Below are positions 24,311 through 31,760 of a stretch of DNA of 34,566 nucleotides, one piece after another. The number at the start of each line of letters is the position of its first letter. Position 1 is the first letter of the stretch. Source of the DNA: Sphingomonas bacterium (GTDB taxonomy: Bacteria > Pseudomonadota > Alphaproteobacteria > Sphingomonadales > Sphingomonadaceae). The notes below the pieces were generated by a model that was given only the letters and a program-made list of their open reading frames with translations, did not search any database and was not told where the DNA came from. The position numbers and the translations under genes are program-made. The stretch spans positions 1 through 34,566 of the forward strand of contig NZ_JAQGKZ010000020.1 of NCBI RefSeq assembly GCF_028289855.1, written 5' to 3'.

Positions 24311-24895
24311 ATGCGTTTCCTCATCGCCTCCGCCTTGATGGCCAGTGCCGCCATCGCCACCCCCGCGCTCGCGCAGGACGCCCCCGCGCCCGACAAGGAA
24401 TTCCAGGGCTTCAAGATCGTCGGCAATACCGGGATCGACCGCGTGAATGCCGGTGGCGACGGCGAAACCGGCCTCAGCTATGGCGGCACGGTCGGCTACG
24501 ACTATCAGGCCGGCAAGGCCGTGTTCGGCATCGAAGGCGGGATCGACGGATCGACCACCAAGCGCTGCGACAGCAATGTCGTCGTCGCGGGTGACGAATT
24601 GTGCGCCAGGACCGGCCGCGACTTGTACGTCGGCGGCCGCATCGGGGCGGTGGTCGGCGGCAAGGCGCTGCTCTACGTCAAGGGCGGTTACACCAACGCC
24701 CGTGCGGTCGCGGATTACACGGTGGGCGCCACCACGACCAAGACCGGCGACAATCTTGACGGCGTGCGCGCCGGCGCGGGCGTCGAGCTCAACGTCAGCC
24801 GCAACATCGTCGGCCGCGTCGAGTATCGCTACTCGAACTACGAGCAGGACGTCAGCCGTCATCAGGCGCTGGTCGGCCTCGGCGTTAAGTTCTGA
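24311..24895 (+). CDS. Outer-membrane beta-barrel protein (OmpA/opacity-like)
   Basis: A 194-residue outer-membrane protein. Sec signal peptide MRFLIASALMASAAIATPALA with cleavage before QDAP. The mature part alternates in the pattern of about eight strands (FQGFKIVGNTGID, LSYGGTVGYDYQAG, AVFGIEGGIDG, DLYVGGRIGAVVG, ALLYVKGGYTNA, VRAGAGVELNV, IVGRVEYRYSNY, HQALVGLGVKF) and ends in the C-terminal Phe that guides BAM insertion. Two Cys in the second outer loop (RCDSN and LCART) may form a disulfide. ATG 24311 has AGGAG nine bases before; the hairpin at 24262-24292 sits directly upstream. Confidence 0.92.
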   Translation: MRFLIASALMASAAIATPALAQDAPAPDKEFQGFKIVGNTGIDRVNAGGDGETGLSYGGTVGYDYQAGKAVFGIEGGIDGSTTKRCDSNVVVAGDELCARTGRDLYVGGRIGAVVGGKALLYVKGGYTNARAVADYTVGATTTKTGDNLDGVRAGAGVELNVSRNIVGRVEYRYSNYEQDVSRHQALVGLGVKF

Positions 24896-24920
24896 TCGCG
24901 CGTATCTTGCGATCGGACGG

Positions 24921-24954
24921 GGCCGCGCGGGGAAACCTGCGCGGCCTCTTTTTT
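24921..24954 (+). terminator. Rho-independent terminator of the barrel-protein gene
   Basis: Perfect eight-base stem GGCCGCGC (24921-24928) with GCGCGGCC (24939-24946), a ten-base loop, and TCTTTTTT downstream. It lies 25 bp after the stop on the plus strand. The minus strand has no T-run on the other side, so it is unlikely to serve the convergent VIT gene. Confidence 0.88.
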
Positions 24955-24956
24955 GG

Positions 24957-25655
24957 CTAGACTTGCGTTCCGAACAGCCGCCCGATCGAGAAGGTGACCG
25001 CCATCGCGAGTGCGCCCCAGAACACCACGCGGACCGCGCCGCGCACAATGCTCGCCCCGCCGACGCGCGCGCCGATCGCTCCGGTTGTCGCCAGCAGCAC
25101 CAGCGTGATGACCATCACCGCGGCGACGAGCTTTTCCCCGCCGAACAGCAACGTCGCCAGCACCGGGACGATCGCGCCCGCCGCGAAACTGGCCGCCGAC
25201 GCGAGCGCCGCCTGCACCGGGCGCGCGGTCAGAGTCGCGCTGATCCCGAGTTCGTCGCGCAAATGCGCGCCGAGCGCGTCGTGCGCCATCAATTGATCGG
25301 CGACCTGCAGCGACAGATCGTGGTCGAGCCCGCGCTGGCGATAGATCGCGGCGAGCTCCTGACGCTCGGCCTCGGGCTCGTCCTTCAGTTCGGCGGTTTC
25401 GCGCGCGATATCGGCGCGCTCAGTATCCGACTGACTGCTGACCGAGACATATTCCCCCGCCGCCATCGACATCGCGCCGGCGACCAGTCCGGCCACGCCG
25501 GTCAACAGGATCGACGCCTGGCTGGCATTCGCCGCTGCCACGCCGACGATCAGGCTGGCGGTCGACAGGATGCCGTCATTCGCCCCGAGCACTGCCGCGC
25601 GCAGCCAGCCGATGCGCTGGACCAGGTGACCTTCATGATGTCTGCGGATCGCCAT
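24957..25655 (-). CDS. VIT family protein (VIT1/CCC1-like metal transporter)
   Basis: A 232-residue inner-membrane protein of the VIT1/CCC1 family, which exports or stores iron and manganese. RIGWLRAAVLGANDGILSTASLIVGV is the first helix with the family's Asp, then MSMAAGEYVSVSSQSDTERADIARE leads to the cytoplasmic metal-binding helical hairpin (ELKDEPEAERQELAAIYRQRGL, with Glu residues), followed by three further helices in the C-terminal half. Full length for the bacterial members. It lies nine bp after the HAD gene and is probably the last gene of that operon. ATG 25655. Confidence 0.93.
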   Translation of the reverse strand: MAIRRHHEGHLVQRIGWLRAAVLGANDGILSTASLIVGVAAANASQASILLTGVAGLVAGAMSMAAGEYVSVSSQSDTERADIARETAELKDEPEAERQELAAIYRQRGLDHDLSLQVADQLMAHDALGAHLRDELGISATLTARPVQAALASAASFAAGAIVPVLATLLFGGEKLVAAVMVITLVLLATTGAIGARVGGASIVRGAVRVVFWGALAMAVTFSIGRLFGTQV

Positions 25656-25664
25656 GGTGCGACG

Positions 25665-26318
25665 CTAGAGCGTTCCGGCGGCGAGGCCCAGTGCGTTCTC
25701 CAGATCGGCCAACGCCTGTTCTCCGCTCGTCACCTTGATCGCCGCCATCCCCATCGCCGCGGCGGGTTTGCAGTTGATGCCGAGGTCGTCGAGATAGACG
25801 CATTGTTCGGGCGCGACGCCAAGCGCGTCGCACGCCATGCGGTAGATTGCCGGGTCGGGCTTGCGGATGCCGACCTTCGAGCTTTCGACGACATGATCGA
25901 ACCGCGCGAGGATCGCAGCGATCGCCGTCGCTTTTTCCGGCGTCCGCGCCATTCCCGCGCCGCTGCCCGTCGGGACGTTGTTGGTGATGCAGCCGATCCG
26001 GTAGCCGTTGCCCTTCAGCCAATCGAGCGCGGCGACCATTGCCGGGCGAATATCCCCCGCAAGCACCGCCAGCACATCCTCACCGCGCAGCTCATGCCCC
26101 AGCGCGCGCGCCTCGTCGGCGAAGATCGCATCGAACGTCGCCGCGTCGATCTCGGCGCGCTCGAACCGTGCCCAGGCATTACCGTCGCGCTCCAGCGCAT
26201 TGACTCGGCGGATGAAGTCGCGCGGCAGTCCGCGCTCGTCCTCCAGCCGGTTGAACGCCTCGAACGGCGACGAGGTGATCACCCCGCCGAAATCGAAAAT
26301 CACGGTATCGCGCTTCAC
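25665..26318 (-). CDS. HAD superfamily hydrolase (HAD-IA, YihX/epoxide-hydrolase-domain-like)
   Basis: A 217-residue HAD phosphatase-like protein. Motif I is VIFDFGGVIT with nucleophile D9; the second Asp of the usual DxD is Gly, as in the YihX/epoxide hydrolase N-domain branch. Motif II is CITNN, motif III SSKVGIRKPDPAIY, and motif IV VYLDDLGIN. The helical cap from about residue 16 to 85 is complete. Substrate unknown, small phosphate esters likely. GTG 26318 overlaps the DUF2855 stop as GTGA, so the two are translationally coupled. Confidence 0.9.
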   Translation of the reverse strand: MKRDTVIFDFGGVITSSPFEAFNRLEDERGLPRDFIRRVNALERDGNAWARFERAEIDAATFDAIFADEARALGHELRGEDVLAVLAGDIRPAMVAALDWLKGNGYRIGCITNNVPTGSGAGMARTPEKATAIAAILARFDHVVESSKVGIRKPDPAIYRMACDALGVAPEQCVYLDDLGINCKPAAAMGMAAIKVTSGEQALADLENALGLAAGTL

Positions 26319-27412
26319 GGCTCGATCAGCACCCCGACGCGCGGATCGACCTTGCCCGCGACGGCATCGCGATACGCCGCCAGCGCCGCCTCGCCGCCTG
26401 CTCGCTTGTCGATCGCGGTGAGCGCCCTGGCGTCGGCGATGAACCCCAGCCACGCGGTTTCGGTGCGTTGGCGAAAGTCCGGGGCGCCCCATTCGGCCGA
26501 CCGCTTCTGCATTCGCCCCGGCGCGAAGAACCCGACCGGCTTCGGCCCCGGCAAGGGAGTCGCGCCGCGTTCGGCGTCCCAATGCGTGATGCCGACGATC
26601 AGGTCGATCGCGAGCGCATCGCCGAAATGGTTGTGGACGGCGCGGGTGGCAGCGGGGTTGCCCGCGAAATCGACCATCGTAACCGTGCCCTCGACGTCGA
26701 TGCTATCTACAGCGTCGTAATCGACGACCCGGTCGTACAGGCCGGTTTCGCGCGTGAAACCGGCGCTGCGCGCGGAGGCGAGACCGATCAGCGCGACGTC
26801 GTCGTGCCGCGCCTTCATCGCATGGGCAAAGCCGATCGCGGTCTTGCTCGACGCGCCGCTGACAATCACCGTCTGCGCGCCGTAATCGCGTTCGTCCTCG
26901 AACTGGTCGGCGATCAGCCAGCCGGTCAGGAACAGCGGACGATAGATCGGCCACCAGTCATGGTCTTCGTCGCGATGGTCGCCCAGCGCCCTCAGCCGGG
27001 TATAGCCATTATACGCGGCCGGCAGCTTGGCGCGACGCGGCGACGCTTCGGTAAATCCCGTGCCGCGCACACTGCCAGGCGTCAGTACGGCATGGCTGGC
27101 GAGCGGCCAGTAACCGTAGAATTGTTCGCCCACCGCGACGCCCTCGACGGTCGATTGCGTGACGGTCGCGAACCCCCAGACCGGCAGGCGTCCGGGCTCG
27201 TCACGTTCGCCGAAGAAATCCCAATACCCCGCATCGGCGCCGAGAAACGGCGTCTTCGGCCCGAGCGCGGCGTAGGTGATGTTGTTGGCAGTCAACGCGA
27301 CCAGGTCGATCACAAATTCCGCTTCGCCGGGCGCCAGGTCACACGCCGGCAGATCGCCTAGCTGCGCTTGTGCGATATCGTCGCGGACGATCTCCAGCTG
27401 CCAGCGCGTCAT
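26315..27412 (-). CDS. DUF2855 family protein
   Basis: A 365-residue cytosolic protein of DUF2855. The N-terminal LEIVRDDIAQAQ and LTANNITYAALG, then WGFATVTQSTVEGVAVGEQFYGYWPLASHAVL, and the dinucleotide-fold-like region TVIVSGASSKTAIGFAHAMKAR around residue 180-202 resemble a degenerate medium-chain reductase. Cofactor use is not certain. It is 10 bp downstream of the SMP-30 gene and overlaps the HAD gene, which suggests a joint pathway, possibly lactone or sugar-acid turnover; that is only inference from neighbours. ATG 27412. Confidence 0.85.
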   Translation of the reverse strand: MTRWQLEIVRDDIAQAQLGDLPACDLAPGEAEFVIDLVALTANNITYAALGPKTPFLGADAGYWDFFGERDEPGRLPVWGFATVTQSTVEGVAVGEQFYGYWPLASHAVLTPGSVRGTGFTEASPRRAKLPAAYNGYTRLRALGDHRDEDHDWWPIYRPLFLTGWLIADQFEDERDYGAQTVIVSGASSKTAIGFAHAMKARHDDVALIGLASARSAGFTRETGLYDRVVDYDAVDSIDVEGTVTMVDFAGNPAATRAVHNHFGDALAIDLIVGITHWDAERGATPLPGPKPVGFFAPGRMQKRSAEWGAPDFRQRTETAWLGFIADARALTAIDKRAGGEAALAAYRDAVAGKVDPRVGVLIEP

Positions 27413-27422
27413 GCCATTCCCC

Positions 27423-28334
27423 TCATCCGTTATACGCCAGCTTCAGCCCCGGCCGCGCCCAGCGCATTTTCGCCAGCCGCCCGCTGCCCGACAGGCAGAT
27501 ATAGGCATCCATCATGTCGGCGCCGCCCCAGCAGATGTTCGTCGTGAAGATATCGTCGGTCGGCACGAACTCGACCAGCTCTCCAGCGGGCGAGATCACG
27601 CTGATCCCGCATTCGCCGATCGTCGCGACGGCGATGTTGCCGCACGCCTCGACCCCGAGCGAATCGAAGAATTTGTATCCGGCAGGGCGATAGAGCGGGA
27701 TGCCCGGCCCGCCCGGACCCGCCGTGCCGTCGACCTTGCCCGGCGCGACGACGTTGAACGCCATCAGCCGGCACGTGTACGTTTCGGCCGCGTAGAGCCG
27801 CTTGCCGTCGGGCGACAGGCCAACGCCGTTAGGATTTTCGCTGGGGAAGATGACTTCCTCGAGGTGGCTGCCATCGGCCTTGGCGTAGAAGATGCCGGTG
27901 ACGTCGCGTTCGCGGGTCCGAGTCTTGCCGTGGTCGGTGAACCAGAACCCGCCGGCATCGTCGAACACAATATCGTTGGGGCCGCGCAGCACGCAGCCGA
28001 AATCGCCGTCCTTGTAGAGCACTTCGACCGTACCGGTCGCGATGTCGATCCGCTCGATCCGCCCGCCCGAATAATCGTCGGCCTGGCCGTGCGGTGCGAG
28101 AAAGCCTTCATTTTCAATATAGTTGAACCCACCATTGTTGCAGCAATACAGCTTGCCGTCGGGGCCGATCGCGAGGCCGTTGGGGCCGCCGCCGGGTTCG
28201 GCGACGATCTCCTTCGACCCGTCGGGCCGCACCCGCGTGATGCGCCCCGCGGCGATTTCTACCAGGATGACGCTGCCGTCGGCCATCGCCACCGGGCCTT
28301 CGGGAAAGCGCAATCCGTCGGCGACGATATCCAT
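27423..28334 (-). CDS. SMP-30/gluconolactonase family protein
   Basis: A 303-residue six-bladed beta-propeller hydrolase, family known for calcium-dependent lactonases. MDIVADGLRFPEGPVAMADGS gives the conserved Glu of the first blade (FPEGP). Other conserved spots are GPNGLAIGPDGKLY, LRGPNDIVFDDAGGFWFTD (Asn and Asp metal ligands) and ENPNGVGLSPDGKRLYAAET. No signal peptide, so cytosolic. ATG 28334 has GGAG six bases upstream and is preferred over ATG 28346, which has no good site. First gene of the SMP-30, DUF2855, HAD, VIT chain; the terminator at 28402-28435 separates it from csbD. Confidence 0.9.
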   Translation of the reverse strand: MDIVADGLRFPEGPVAMADGSVILVEIAAGRITRVRPDGSKEIVAEPGGGPNGLAIGPDGKLYCCNNGGFNYIENEGFLAPHGQADDYSGGRIERIDIATGTVEVLYKDGDFGCVLRGPNDIVFDDAGGFWFTDHGKTRTRERDVTGIFYAKADGSHLEEVIFPSENPNGVGLSPDGKRLYAAETYTCRLMAFNVVAPGKVDGTAGPGGPGIPLYRPAGYKFFDSLGVEACGNIAVATIGECGISVISPAGELVEFVPTDDIFTTNICWGGADMMDAYICLSGSGRLAKMRWARPGLKLAYNG

Positions 28335-28401
28335 GTTCCGCTCCATCACTGCCGGGCTCGCATACCCGATCTTCGAAGGTCTTTTGCCTTGATGGACCGA
28401 T

Positions 28402-28435
28402 AAAGAAAAGGGCCGCACATCGCTGCGCGACCCTT
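28402..28435 (-). terminator. Terminator-like hairpin downstream of csbD
   Basis: On the minus strand AAGGGTCGC (28435-28427) pairs with GCGGCCCTT (28416-28408) with one G-U pair, followed by TTCTTT. It is placed to end transcription from the csbD side before the SMP-30 promoter. In the 108 bases between it and csbD a small CGGGC/GCCCG stem (28476-28489) is seen, nothing else. Confidence 0.65.
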
Positions 28436-28543
28436 CGCTTTCATGTGCCCGCCGCAGCGAAGCCGCGTCGTCGGACGGGCTAAAGCCCGCCGGCCGGACT
28501 TGCGCGTCTCGCCTTTAGCTCCGCTGACGGCGTGCGCGCTGCG

Positions 28544-28726
28544 TCAGATATCGTCACCCAGCGCCCCTTTGACCTTGCCGATGAACTGTTCGGCCTTGCC
28601 CTTGCCTTCCTGGGCAACGCCTTCGTCATGCAGGTCGGAATCGCCCTTGTGGCCGCCGATCGCTTGCTTGGCCTTGCCGACCGCTTCGTCGACATTGCCT
28701 TTGATCTTTTCGGTGAGTTCACCCAT
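28544..28726 (-). CDS. CsbD family stress protein
   Basis: A 60-residue, highly charged, Gly- and Lys-rich cytosolic protein of the CsbD family (MGELTEKIKGNVDEAVGKAKQ to KAEQFIGKVKGALGDDI), two imperfect repeats of the KGKxExxxGKxKxA kind. Family members are induced by general stress in Bacillus and others; the molecular role is unknown. ATG 28726 has AAGGA nine bases upstream. It follows an 88-bp gap after the lipoprotein hydrolase stop that contains a small CGCGCGGA/TCCGCGCG stem (28750-28773) without a T-run. Confidence 0.93.
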   Translation of the reverse strand: MGELTEKIKGNVDEAVGKAKQAIGGHKGDSDLHDEGVAQEGKGKAEQFIGKVKGALGDDI

Positions 28727-28814
28727 CGGAACAGTCCTTTACGCTAACGCGCGCGGACGGGGGTATCCGCGCGTAGGTTGCGGGAAACAGAACGAATGCC
28801 GAGGCGCGCGGTTC

Positions 28815-29600
28815 CTAAGGAAAGACGCGTTTCAGGAACGCCTGCACCGCAACCCAATTGTCGTAAGCGCCGCCCGGATTCTTGTCCGCGTTGAGCGTCG
28901 ACGAGCCATGGATCCCGGTGCGCGGCACGTAGAGCAAGCGGTCGGTGCTCGCCGTCGCGGACAGGATCGCCTTGGCCTCGGCCGATTCCTCCAGCGCGTT
29001 CGACGCGGTGACGAACACCGGCACCGTCACCTTGGCGGCGGCAGCCTCGACCATTTTCTTGTCGCTGAAATATTCGCCGGGGGAGAAGGCCATCACCGCC
29101 TTTACGCTGTCCTTCGCGTCGGCGGCGTTGGCGAGCAGGAAGACCAGGCTGGCCGAATAGCTCGATCCCCACAGCACGACCGGCAAGCCCTTGGCCTTCG
29201 CCCATTTGAGCGCGATTTCGAGATCGGGCAGCGCGCCGAGATAATCGGTCTTGCCGGTGTAACCCGCCATCGTCCGGTTGGCGCCGTACAGCGTGCCGCC
29301 GACGCGCTGGTCGATCGCCAGCGCCGAATAACCTTCGCGCGCCAGCCGCGGCGCGATGTCGGCATATTCGCCGCTCGACGACCCCGCCTGGTGGAACAGC
29401 AGGATCAATGCCTTGGGCTCGGCGGCGGGATAATAGGTGCCGTAGACGGTAACGCCGTCGATCGCTTTCAATTCGACCGGTTGCGGCGCCGGCGCCTTGG
29501 CGGCGACGCTTTCGTTGACCAGCGCCTGCTGGTTATCGACCTTCGGGCCGCTGTTGCACGCGGCAAGCAGGATCGCGCTGGCGATGACGAAACGGCGCAT
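28815..29600 (-). CDS. Alpha/beta hydrolase lipoprotein (dienelactone-hydrolase-like)
   Basis: A 261-residue lipoprotein with lipobox LAAC (C15), so anchored at a membrane. The hydrolase domain begins at about residue 45; the nucleophile Ser147 is in WGSSYSAS, the oxyanion loop is LFHQAGSSSGEY, the acid is likely in the TASNALEES region and the His in GIHGSS. The substrate cannot be named. ATG 29600 has AAGGAA upstream and the gene begins 9 bp after thiG stops, so it may share the thiamine operon transcript, though no thiamine role is evident. Confidence 0.85.
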   Translation of the reverse strand: MRRFVIASAILLAACNSGPKVDNQQALVNESVAAKAPAPQPVELKAIDGVTVYGTYYPAAEPKALILLFHQAGSSSGEYADIAPRLAREGYSALAIDQRVGGTLYGANRTMAGYTGKTDYLGALPDLEIALKWAKAKGLPVVLWGSSYSASLVFLLANAADAKDSVKAVMAFSPGEYFSDKKMVEAAAAKVTVPVFVTASNALEESAEAKAILSATASTDRLLYVPRTGIHGSSTLNADKNPGGAYDNWVAVQAFLKRVFP

Positions 29601-29609
29601 CGATGTTCC

Positions 29610-30407
29610 TTAAATCAAACCCGCCAGCGGGCTGGACGGGTCGGCGTACATCCGCCGCCCCATCCGTCCCGCCAGATACGCCAAACGCCCGCCCTCCACG
29701 GCGAGTTTCATCGCGCGCGCCATCAGGATCGGGTCCTTGGCCTCGGCTATCGCCGTGTTCATCAGCACGCCGTCGCAGCCCAGTTCCATCGCCACCCCAG
29801 CATCCGACGCGGTGCCAACCCCGGCATCGACCAGCACCGGCACCTTGGCGCCCTCGACGATCAGCCGGATCGTCACGCGATTCTGGATGCCCAGCCCCGA
29901 CCCGATCGGCGCCCCCAGCGGCATGATCGCGACCGCGCCGGCCTCTTCCAATTGCTTCGCCGCGATCGGATCGTCGACGCAATAGACCATCGGCTTGAAA
30001 CCCTCCTTGACCAGGATTTCGGTGGCTTTGAGCGTTTCCCTCATATCGGGATAGAGCGTCCGCGCCTCGCCCAGCACCTCGAGCTTGACCAATTCCCACC
30101 CCCCCGCTTCGCGCGCCAGCCGCAACGTGCGCACCGCGCTGTCGGCGTCGAAGCAGCCTGCGGTATTGGGAAGGTAGGTGATCTTCTTGGGATCGATGAA
30201 ATCGGTCAGCATCGGCGCGTTGCGGTCGCTGACGTTGACTCGCCGCACCGCGACGGTGACGATCTCCGCCCCCGACGCCTCGACCGCGGCGGCGTTCTGC
30301 GCGAAATCCTTGTACTTGCCGGTGCCGACGATCAGCCGCGACCGGAAGGTTTTGCCCGCCACCGTCCAGCTATCGTCATTCGCAGTTACGGGCATCGCAA
30401 TGTTCAT
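29610..30407 (-). CDS. thiG: Thiazole synthase
   Basis: ThiG forms the thiazole phosphate of thiamine from deoxyxylulose phosphate, dehydroglycine and ThiS thiocarboxylate. A 265-residue TIM barrel with the Schiff-base Lys K108 in [12 protein letters not shown]. Other landmarks are [57 protein letters not shown] and [30 protein letters not shown]. Only a weak AGAAAG stands before the ATG. The gap to thiS holds the 79-bp palindrome. thiC, thiE and thiO/H are not in the window. Confidence 0.97.
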   Translation of the reverse strand: MNIAMPVTANDDSWTVAGKTFRSRLIVGTGKYKDFAQNAAAVEASGAEIVTVAVRRVNVSDRNAPMLTDFIDPKKITYLPNTAGCFDADSAVRTLRLAREAGGWELVKLEVLGEARTLYPDMRETLKATEILVKEGFKPMVYCVDDPIAAKQLEEAGAVAIMPLGAPIGSGLGIQNRVTIRLIVEGAKVPVLVDAGVGTASDAGVAMELGCDGVLMNTAIAEAKDPILMARAMKLAVEGGRLAYLAGRMGRRMYADPSSPLAGLI

Positions 30408-30422
30408 TCGATCACTTTCTAT

Positions 30423-30501
30423 GTGCTCCGGCGAAGGCCGGAGCGTTGGCCGGTATCGACCGACCTGCTCTTCTCCAACGCTCCGGCCTTCGCCGGAGCA
30501 C
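30423..30501. repeat. Perfect 27-bp inverted repeat between thiS and thiG
   Basis: Arms 30423-30449 and 30475-30501 are exact reverse complements, separated by 25 bases. Each arm forms its own hairpin, GCTCCGGC/GCCGGAGC with a GAAG (or CTTC) loop. It lies inside the thiSG transcript, 8 bp after the thiS stop and 15 bp before the thiG ATG. Same type as 18514-18589. Confidence 0.92.
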
Positions 30502-30509
30502 GGCGATTT

Positions 30510-30737
30510 TCATCCGCCCCCGACGAAGTGGACGATTTCGATCTCGTCGCCATCCTCGACCACCACCTGCGCCAGCGTCGACCGCGGTACGACCTCCAGA
30601 TTGCGTTCGACCGCGACCTTTTCGGGAATCAGGCCGAGTTCCTCGGCCAACTGCGCGATGGATAGGCCGGCCGTGACTCGGCGGTGCTCGCCATTGACGC
30701 GGATCGAGACGGTGCCGTCGGTGTGCATGGTATTCAT
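30510..30737 (-). CDS. thiS: Sulfur carrier protein ThiS
   Basis: A 75-residue ubiquitin-like sulfur carrier ending in the Gly-Gly(-Gly) tail (VHFVGGG) whose C-terminal Gly becomes the thiocarboxylate. SIRVNGEHRRVTAGLSIAQLAEELGL and AVERNLEVVPRSTLAQVVVEDGDEIEIV fit the fold. ATG 30737 is used here; an in-frame ATG at 30728 is equally possible and neither has a clear ribosome site. It is divergent from aroQ with only 54 bp between, too short for a TPP riboswitch plus promoter. Partner of ThiG downstream. Confidence 0.92.
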   Translation of the reverse strand: MNTMHTDGTVSIRVNGEHRRVTAGLSIAQLAEELGLIPEKVAVERNLEVVPRSTLAQVVVEDGDEIEIVHFVGGG

Positions 30738-30791
30738 CGTAAATGGCGATATAGGGACGCGAGCAATCGCGCCACACCCGAAAGGCTATGC

Positions 30792-31226
30792 GTGACCGAA
30801 ACGATCCTGGTGCTCAATGGCCCCAACCTCAACCTGCTGGGCACGCGCGAGCCGGAGATATACGGCGGCGATACGCTCGACGACATTGCCGGGCAATTGA
30901 CCAATCGCGCCAAGGAACTCGGCTTCGTCATCGACCTGCGCCAATCGAACCATGAGGGGCATCTGGTCGATTGGCTGCACGAGTCGCAGAACCGCGGGGT
31001 CAAGGCGATCCTGCTCAATGCGGGCGCGCTGACCCATACATCGGTCGCGCTCTACGACGCGATCAAGGCGATCAACGTGCCGGTGATCGAAGTGCATTTG
31101 TCCAATCCGCTGGCGCGCGAGGATTTCCGCCACGCCAGCTTCGTGGGTCGTGCCGCCCACGGAACCATTTCCGGATTCGGCGCGCTTTCGTATATGCTCG
31201 CGCTTGAAGCCGCCGCCCGTCTCTGA
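30792..31226 (+). CDS. aroQ: 3-dehydroquinate dehydratase, type II
   Basis: A 144-residue type II dehydroquinase that dehydrates 3-dehydroquinate in the shikimate pathway; dodecameric flavodoxin-like fold. [20 protein letters not shown] holds the conserved Asn, Arg and catalytic Tyr, then [32 protein letters not shown], and [18 protein letters not shown] with the catalytic His. The start is GTG 30792 with AAAGG seven bases upstream; an ATG four bases before is out of frame. First gene of aroQ-accB-accC, an order common in Proteobacteria. Confidence 0.96.
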   Translation: MTETILVLNGPNLNLLGTREPEIYGGDTLDDIAGQLTNRAKELGFVIDLRQSNHEGHLVDWLHESQNRGVKAILLNAGALTHTSVALYDAIKAINVPVIEVHLSNPLAREDFRHASFVGRAAHGTISGFGALSYMLALEAAARL

Positions 31227-31276
31227 CAGACGGCTCGCCCATAAAGACAGCCCGCACAGGGCAGAAGAAGGGTCGA

Positions 31277-31756
31277 ATGGCAGAAGACAAGAACAACGGC
31301 GCAATGCGGGTCGATATCGACCTGGTGCGCCAACTCGCGACGTTGCTCGACGAGACGCAGCTGAGCGAAATCGAAGTCGAGGATGGCGGCCGCAAGGTCC
31401 GCGTCGCGCGCACGATGCACAACGCGCCGCAGATGCAGTATGCGCCTGCACCGGCACCCGCGCCCGCCGCTGCCGCGCCTGCGGCCGTTCCCGCCGCCGA
31501 AGCGCCGGCCGCGCCGAGTGCCGCCAACGCGGTCAAGTCGCCGATGGTTGGGACGGTCTATCTGACCCCCAATCCCGAGGCCAAGCCGTTCGTCACGATC
31601 GGGCAAAAGGTCGCCGCGGGGGATACGCTGGTGATCATCGAGGCGATGAAGGTGATGAACCCGATCCTCGCGCCGGCAGCGGGAACCGTTACCGCAATCC
31701 TGATCGAGACCGGCCAGCCGGTAGAATTCGACCAGCCGCTCGTCGTCGTCGAGTAA
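31277..31756 (+). CDS. accB: Acetyl-CoA carboxylase biotin carboxyl carrier protein
   Basis: BCCP, 159 residues. N-terminal region ([24 protein letters not shown]) that contacts biotin carboxylase, an Ala/Pro-rich flexible linker (about 55-82), and the biotinyl domain with the modified Lys K125 in [10 protein letters not shown]. It carries the carboxyl group between AccC and the AccA/AccD transferase, which are not in the window. ATG 31277 has AGAAGAAGGG upstream. It is four bp before accC. Confidence 0.97.
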   Translation: MAEDKNNGAMRVDIDLVRQLATLLDETQLSEIEVEDGGRKVRVARTMHNAPQMQYAPAPAPAPAAAAPAAVPAAEAPAAPSAANAVKSPMVGTVYLTPNPEAKPFVTIGQKVAAGDTLVIIEAMKVMNPILAPAAGTVTAILIETGQPVEFDQPLVVVE

Positions 31757-31760
31757 TAAA

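Noticed and set aside
28741..28780. Terminator after the csbD-side hairpin CGCGCGGA/TCCGCGCG
   Set aside because: The stem is good but there is no T-run on either strand, so it is only mentioned in the csbD entry.
28443..30665. Very long open frame (740 codons) on the plus strand across csbD, the hydrolase, thiG and thiS
   Set aside because: It is antisense to well-recognised genes, Arg/His/Gln/Asp rich in the way of high-GC shadow frames, and has no domain. Similar long antisense frames at 24447-26720, 12944-14368, 8553-11307 and 2208-3917 were dropped for the same reason.
30738..30791. TPP riboswitch upstream of thiS
   Set aside because: The gap to the divergent aroQ is only 54 bp and contains no thi-box-like sequence; too short for the aptamer.
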